Source: Bacteroidia bacterium
Lineage (GTDB): Bacteria > Bacteroidota > Bacteroidia > B-17B0 > Aurantibacillaceae
Assembly: GCA_021740825.1 (NCBI GenBank)
Contig: JAIOZA010000011.1
Location: forward strand, 1 to 64,000
DNA length: 64,000 nt
Direction: 5' to 3'
Below, one piece after another: positions 59,877-64,000 of this stretch (within the stretch, counting starts at the first letter, position 1; each line of letters starts with the position of its first letter). The notes under the pieces were generated by a model. That model ran no database searches and was not told the DNA's origin. It worked only from the letters and a program-made list of their open reading frames with translations. The position numbers and the translations under genes were made by a program.

Positions 59877-62222
59877 ATGAGACAGCTTTTCTGCGCATAT
59901 ACTTATTTCATATTTTTCTTGTTATTCATAATAGGTCTTCCTGCTTATTCACAAAACTCATGCACTTTATCATTTAGTGGTAGAATTATTGATTTAGATG
60001 ATGGAAAAGAATTAGAAGGCACGTTTATCATTCATAAAGCAGACGAGCAAACGCAAATTACAAACGAGCATGGCAGTTTTAAGTTCACCAATTTATGTAG
60101 TGGAAATCACCAATTTATTTTGCGACATGTTGGTTGCCATGACACTGTTATTAGTGTTGATTTAAAAAAAGATACAAAACTTACTATAAAATTACCACAC
60201 AGTGCTGTCGAATTAAGTGAGATTGCTATTATGGATAAGCAGCCAGATATGATAAAAACACAAACCGTTAATGATATTACTGCAAAAGAATTAGACGGAA
60301 CACGCGGGCAATCTTTAGGTGAATCACTGAAATTAATAAGTGGTGTAACAACATTAAACACTGGAAGTACCATTAGTAAACCCATGATTCATGGTATGCA
60401 AGGTTATAGAGTATTGATATTAAACAATGGTATTAGACAAGAAGGGCAACAATGGGGTAATGAACATGCTCCAGAAATTGATCCCTTTATTGCTCAAAAA
60501 TTATCTGTAATAAAAGGTGCAAATGCTGTACGTTATGGCAGCGATGCAATGGCTGGCGTTATTTTAGTAGAACCAAATGATTTGCTAGATACGGCTGCTG
60601 TTACTGGAGAAATAAATTTAGTGGGAATGAGTAACGGACAAGCAGGTGTTGCTTCAGGAATTTTGCAAGGCTACTTTGATAAAATAAAGGGCTTTAATTG
60701 GAGAGTACAAGGAACTTATAAAAAAGGAGGTATTATAAAAACACCAACCTACTATTTAAAAAACACAGGTGTTGAAGAACTCAACTTTTCGTATACACTA
60801 GGTTATCATCGCAAAAATTGGGGTATAGAAGGATACTACTCTCAATTTAATACTAAAATAGGAATTTTTAGTGGTGCACATATTGGCAATTTAACCGATT
60901 TAAAAAATGCTTTTAATGCAAACAAACCACAAGATAGCTTGGCAACATTTAGTTATGATATTGATAGGCCGTATCAAGACATTTCTCACGAATTAGCAAA
61001 AGGAAAATTTCACTTACACCTAGCCCCTCGATGGATAGCAAACATACAATATGCGTATCAATATAATATCCGCAAAGAATACGACAAACATAAACCATTA
61101 AATAATGCTTTAGCGGCGCTTAATAAACCTGAATTAGATTACCGCATTACATCACAAACAGTAGATTTAGTGATTGAGCATTTGAATATAAAATCGTTTA
61201 GAGGGCAATTTGGAGGCAGTTACATGAACCAAAAAAATGTATACTTAGGTCGTTTTTTTGTTCCTAATTTTATTAATAACACTTGGGGAGTATTTGCAAG
61301 TGAACGCTATGTAAAACAACATATTGAATTTGAAGCAGGTGTAAGATACGATCAAAAACATCTACAATCCTTTTATTACATAGGTAATGATTTACAAAAA
61401 CCAGATTTAAATTTCAATAACGTTTCGTGGAATGTTGGAACTATTTTAAAACCGAAAACAAATTTAAACTTTTTTATTAATGCTGGTTCAGCCTGGCGCG
61501 CACCAGCGCCGAACGAATTATATAGTAACGGTGTTCATCATGGTGTAGGCTCTATTGAACGAGGTGATGCCAATTTAAAAACTGAACAAGTTTATAATAT
61601 AACAGCAACAGGATTATATCATTTAAAAAATACAATAATTGAAATTACTGGGTATCATAATCAGTTTTCTAACTTCATTTACATGAATCCTGCTGATCAG
61701 CCAGAGTTAACTATAAGAGGTGCTTATCCTGTTTTTAATTATAAACAAGCCAATGCACGTATTAGTGGTATGGATGCAAAAATTCAAACTACACTTTTCA
61801 ATCATTTATCAATTACCTCCAAAGCCATGATTTTAAGAGCTTGGAATTATTCAATTAATGATTACTTAGTTTACATGCCTTCTGATAGATACTCGTTAGA
61901 TGTGAAAGCATTTACGACAATATCAAAACATATAAAAGAAATTTATTTACAAGCTGGTTATCAGTTCATCACCAAACAATGGCGTGTGCCACAAAACACA
62001 GACTTTGCTCCGCCACCAAAGGAATATGGACTATTATCAGCAGAAATTGGTGGGGATTTTGATTTTGGTAAACAAAAATTACAAGTAAGCTTAACAGCCA
62101 ATAATTTATTAAATGTAGAGTATAGAGATTACTTAGATAGGTTTAGATATTTTGCAAATAGCCAAGGACAAAATTTTACGTTAAGAATAAAAGTGCCATT
62201 AACAATTTACGACAAAAAATAA
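59877..62222 (+). CDS. TonB-dependent receptor, ZnuD-like
   Basis: This 781-residue outer-membrane receptor has a signal (FIFFLLFIIGLPAYSQ), a carboxypeptidase-D-like domain (about 27-105), a plug and a barrel. The plug segment ISKPMIHGMQGYRVLILNNGIRQEGQQWGNEHAPEIDPFIAQKLSVIKGANAVRYGSDAMAGVILVEP, recognised by its HGMQGYRV, NEHAPEIDP and RYGSDAMAGV parts, resembles zinc receptor ZnuD. Zinc specificity is inference. The ATG at 59877 was chosen because it begins a clean signal peptide; the longer frame from 59766 overlaps yidD. A lipoprotein gene follows after 32 bp. Confidence 0.88.
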   Translation: MRQLFCAYTYFIFFLLFIIGLPAYSQNSCTLSFSGRIIDLDDGKELEGTFIIHKADEQTQITNEHGSFKFTNLCSGNHQFILRHVGCHDTVISVDLKKDTKLTIKLPHSAVELSEIAIMDKQPDMIKTQTVNDITAKELDGTRGQSLGESLKLISGVTTLNTGSTISKPMIHGMQGYRVLILNNGIRQEGQQWGNEHAPEIDPFIAQKLSVIKGANAVRYGSDAMAGVILVEPNDLLDTAAVTGEINLVGMSNGQAGVASGILQGYFDKIKGFNWRVQGTYKKGGIIKTPTYYLKNTGVEELNFSYTLGYHRKNWGIEGYYSQFNTKIGIFSGAHIGNLTDLKNAFNANKPQDSLATFSYDIDRPYQDISHELAKGKFHLHLAPRWIANIQYAYQYNIRKEYDKHKPLNNALAALNKPELDYRITSQTVDLVIEHLNIKSFRGQFGGSYMNQKNVYLGRFFVPNFINNTWGVFASERYVKQHIEFEAGVRYDQKHLQSFYYIGNDLQKPDLNFNNVSWNVGTILKPKTNLNFFINAGSAWRAPAPNELYSNGVHHGVGSIERGDANLKTEQVYNITATGLYHLKNTIIEITGYHNQFSNFIYMNPADQPELTIRGAYPVFNYKQANARISGMDAKIQTTLFNHLSITSKAMILRAWNYSINDYLVYMPSDRYSLDVKAFTTISKHIKEIYLQAGYQFITKQWRVPQNTDFAPPPKEYGLLSAEIGGDFDFGKQKLQVSLTANNLLNVEYRDYLDRFRYFANSQGQNFTLRIKVPLTIYDKK

Positions 62223-62254
62223 ATAATAAATAACAACCAAAAACCAAAAAACCA

Positions 62255-62875
62255 ATGAAAACAATCATCACAACAATTGCAATGCTTGCTATGTTAGCAA
62301 CAGCATTTACATCATGTAAAAAAGACAAAAAAACTGAACCTGAAGCACCTGCTCCGCCAGTAAATCAAGGTGAGTTAATTACAACCATGAAGGTAACACT
62401 AACAGATACAATTACAAATGTAAGTGCAACTTATGTGTTTAGTGATTTAGATGGAGCTGGTGGAAATCCTGCAACATTTGGAAATAGTGGGGCTGACTCT
62501 GTAATTAACATTACAGCTAATCACGTGTATGAGGCCACCATCTTATTATTAGACCAAACAAAAACGCCAACAGATACCATTTCAAATGAAGTAGAAGAAG
62601 AAGGTGCTGATCACATGTTCTTTTTTAACAGTATTTCGCCAACAGGTACAACTTCTTATACTGTTAATTTAAGTGGAGGCACAACAATTAAGTACTTAGA
62701 TTCAGATGCAAACAATCGTGGTATAGGCTTAGAAACTTTATGGACAGCAAATCCAAATTCTTCGGCTATAGAACCATTAAAAATTGAATTAAAGCACCAA
62801 CCAGGAATAAAAAATGGCACTTACGCCCCAGGAGAGACAGATATACAGGTTGGATTTAAATTAAAGGTGAATTAA
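62255..62875 (+). CDS. Lipoprotein associated with the TonB receptor
   Basis: This 206-residue lipoprotein has a lipobox ending in TAFTSC (Cys21), followed by KKDKKTEPEAPAPP, a charged and proline-rich linker. The mature domain is beta-rich, with GELITTMKVTLTDT, YVFSDLDGAGG, HVYEATILLLD and GADHMFFF landmarks, and ends DIQVGFKLKVN. It lies 32 bp after the receptor, so it is in the same operon and likely a surface or periplasmic ligand-handling partner. I associate this family with TonB-receptor operons in Bacteroidota, but I know no demonstrated function. Confidence 0.75.
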   Translation: MKTIITTIAMLAMLATAFTSCKKDKKTEPEAPAPPVNQGELITTMKVTLTDTITNVSATYVFSDLDGAGGNPATFGNSGADSVINITANHVYEATILLLDQTKTPTDTISNEVEEEGADHMFFFNSISPTGTTSYTVNLSGGTTIKYLDSDANNRGIGLETLWTANPNSSAIEPLKIELKHQPGIKNGTYAPGETDIQVGFKLKVN

Positions 62876-63028
62876 TGTTAGTTATTGGTTGTTATAAAAG
62901 GTTGTATCGCAAGCATAAACCTACAACACAACCCTTATTAATTAGAAAATATAACCTGATTGGGGAATCAGAGCGAATTAAAAATTCGCACAGTGGTTTT
63001 AATTTCAATTAATATGACAAAATTAACA

Positions 63029-63061
63029 AATAAAGAGGTAGTATTCCACTACCTCTTTATT
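63029..63061. terminator. Bidirectional terminator between the lipoprotein and glycosyltransferase genes
   Basis: The arms AATAAAGAGGTAGT and ACTACCTCTTTATT pair perfectly around ATTCC. The A/T-rich ends can serve both strands. It overlaps the stop codon of the glycosyltransferase (63060-63062). Confidence 0.75.
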
Positions 63062-64000
63062 ATTTAGAAACCTCACTCAACAAATACGCATAATCCTTAG
63101 CGCAATTTTCTCTAGAATATTTATCGATTGAAGTTGAATTTATAAAAAGCTGATTGGTTTTATATTTTTGATATAACTCTACAACAGCTTTTTTTGTTCC
63201 TTCGTAATCATCAAAATGAACCATAGTTCCTGCATGTGTATTTTTTAATATCGCAGCTGCATCTGCATCTGGTAAACCAATTCCAAAAATAGGTCGTTTA
63301 GCGGCTAAATATTCAAACAATTTACCGGATAAAACTCCAGCGTTATTTGGCGTATTATTTAGTGCTAATAATAAAACGGGCGATTGCGCCATCAATTTTA
63401 CAACATCGCTGTGGGGTAAATAATCTGTTTTTTGAGAATTATCTAAAATTCCATTTTGCTTTAAACTTTCAAAGGCAATCGCATCTGTTTTTCCAGTAAA
63501 CTTTATTACCAAATCTCTTTTTAAATCTGGATTTTCTTTACATAACTCACCTAATACTTTCCAAAGCGTATAAGGGTTTCTGTCTTTATTTAAAGCACCG
63601 ATATGATGAAATAAAAAACCTTCTAGCATAGGAGAATCAACCCCGATAGCTATCGGGGTAAAATCATCAGTATCAAAACCGTTAGTAATCACATCTACTT
63701 TTCGGTTACCTAATTTCTCCAAATCTTTGCCGCAAGATGGACTAATGGTTACTACTTTATCGGCATGAGTTAAAACCTGATGCTCTAATTTTTTATGTTT
63801 ATTATCTGCAAACGATGATAATTTTAATTGGCTGTAAAAATCTATTTGAGTCCACGGATCTCTAAAATCAGCTATCCAAGGTAAATTAAATTTTTGCTTT
63901 AGTCCCATGGCAATAAGGTGCATACTATGTGGTGGACCTGTACTAATAATAGCATCAATCTTATTTTTTATAATATAATCAGACAAATAAGAAATAGAAG
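63060..64000 (-). CDS. Glycosyltransferase (GT4-like), N-terminus beyond window
   Basis: About 310 C-terminal residues of a GT-B glycosyltransferase are visible; the frame is open to the right edge, so the start lies outside. Landmarks are the end of the acceptor domain (DAIISTGPPHSMHLIAMGLKQKFNLPWIADFRDPWTQIDFY) and ITNGFDTDDF at the linker. The donor domain has HHIGALNKDRNPYTLWKVL and LLALNNTPNNAGVLSGKLFEYLAAKRPIFGIG, with the E of FEYLAAKRP expected to bind the nucleotide sugar. It probably makes surface polysaccharide or LPS. An 18-bp perfect palindrome (63641-63658) lies within the coding sequence and adds PIAIG in frame. Confidence 0.85.
   Translation of the reverse strand, partial: SISYLSDYIIKNKIDAIISTGPPHSMHLIAMGLKQKFNLPWIADFRDPWTQIDFYSQLKLSSFADNKHKKLEHQVLTHADKVVTISPSCGKDLEKLGNRKVDVITNGFDTDDFTPIAIGVDSPMLEGFLFHHIGALNKDRNPYTLWKVLGELCKENPDLKRDLVIKFTGKTDAIAFESLKQNGILDNSQKTDYLPHSDVVKLMAQSPVLLLALNNTPNNAGVLSGKLFEYLAAKRPIFGIGLPDADAAAILKNTHAGTMVHFDDYEGTKKAVVELYQKYKTNQLFINSTSIDKYSRENCAKDYAYLLSEVSK
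63641..63658. repeat. Perfect 18-bp palindrome inside the glycosyltransferase gene
   Basis: CCCCGATAGCTATCGGGG is exactly self-complementary and is translated in frame as part of TPIAIGV at the linker between the two GT-B domains. From memory this string recurs in Bacteroidota genomes as a dispersed element; its copy number could not be checked here. Confidence 0.7.

Noticed and set aside
47442-62222. SusC-type transporters for the glucan locus (the two TonB receptors)
   Set aside because: Neither has a SusD partner, both are outside the operator-bearing region, and one looks ZnuD-like.
62973-62989. Hairpin GCGAATT/AATTCGC after the lipoprotein gene
   Set aside because: It has no T-tract and a much stronger terminator follows at 63029-63061.

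Overview
The window is chromosomal DNA of an AT-rich member of the Bacteroidota. The evidence is: many promoters with a TAnnTTTG -7 box; several secreted proteins ending in a type IX secretion (T9SS) C-terminal sorting domain; a PorZ homologue next to recO; many lipoproteins and outer-membrane barrels; and Bacteroidota-type genes such as kmo, the PadR/PspC pair and a NUDIX-winged-helix regulator. No prophage, CRISPR array, rRNA operon or complete insertion sequence was seen. One tRNA (Arg, CCG) is present. Both ends cut a gene: a rhodanese on the left and a glycosyltransferase on the right.

Layout. 0-8.3 kb: rhodanese, a type ISP-like restriction-modification gene split by a short repeat carrying a stop codon, two unrecognised genes, an MFS transporter and a two-domain ArsA ATPase. 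Three near-identical Crp/Fnr-like sites, each 33-34 bp from a -7 box, tie the rhodanese, a 131-aa protein and the MFS gene into one apparent regulon. 8.4-16.5 kb: outer-membrane proteins, bacilliredoxin, murB, a T9SS cargo protein, mazG and kmo. 16.7-21.2 kb: a cold-adaptation cluster with two cold-shock genes encoding the same protein and three DEAD-box helicases. 21.4-23.5 kb: a thiolase and a barrel protein.

23.7-43.1 kb is the most notable region. It holds a beta-glucan/glucose utilisation locus without SusC or SusD. It has GH16 and GH3 lipoproteins, a TIM-barrel hydrolase, two related outer-membrane barrels, two glycan-binding-type surface proteins, a T9SS-exported three-repeat protein and a sugar MFS permease. 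It also has its own upper glycolysis: a BadF-type sugar kinase, a phosphoglucose/phosphomannose isomerase, PfkA and GapN. In the middle sits a NUDIX-winged-helix regulator with a degenerate NUDIX box. Five 21-bp inverted repeats (consensus TTAKTGT-N7-ACAMTAA) lie in front of the regulator/kinase pair, pfkA, the permease, the repeat protein and the first barrel gene. This looks like a self-contained regulon running from polymer to glyceraldehyde-3-phosphate oxidation.

43.1-64 kb: a Tat-exported pirin, a secreted rhodanese, a cation/proton antiporter, a TonB receptor, a T9SS cargo protein, PspC/PadR, TerC, recO-porZ, tRNA-Arg, a ten-repeat secreted protein, a possible metal-uptake cluster (small His-containing protein, YidD, TonB receptor, lipoprotein) and a glycosyltransferase. 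Four kinds of short palindromic or hairpin repeat are scattered through the window; two of them lie inside reading frames.
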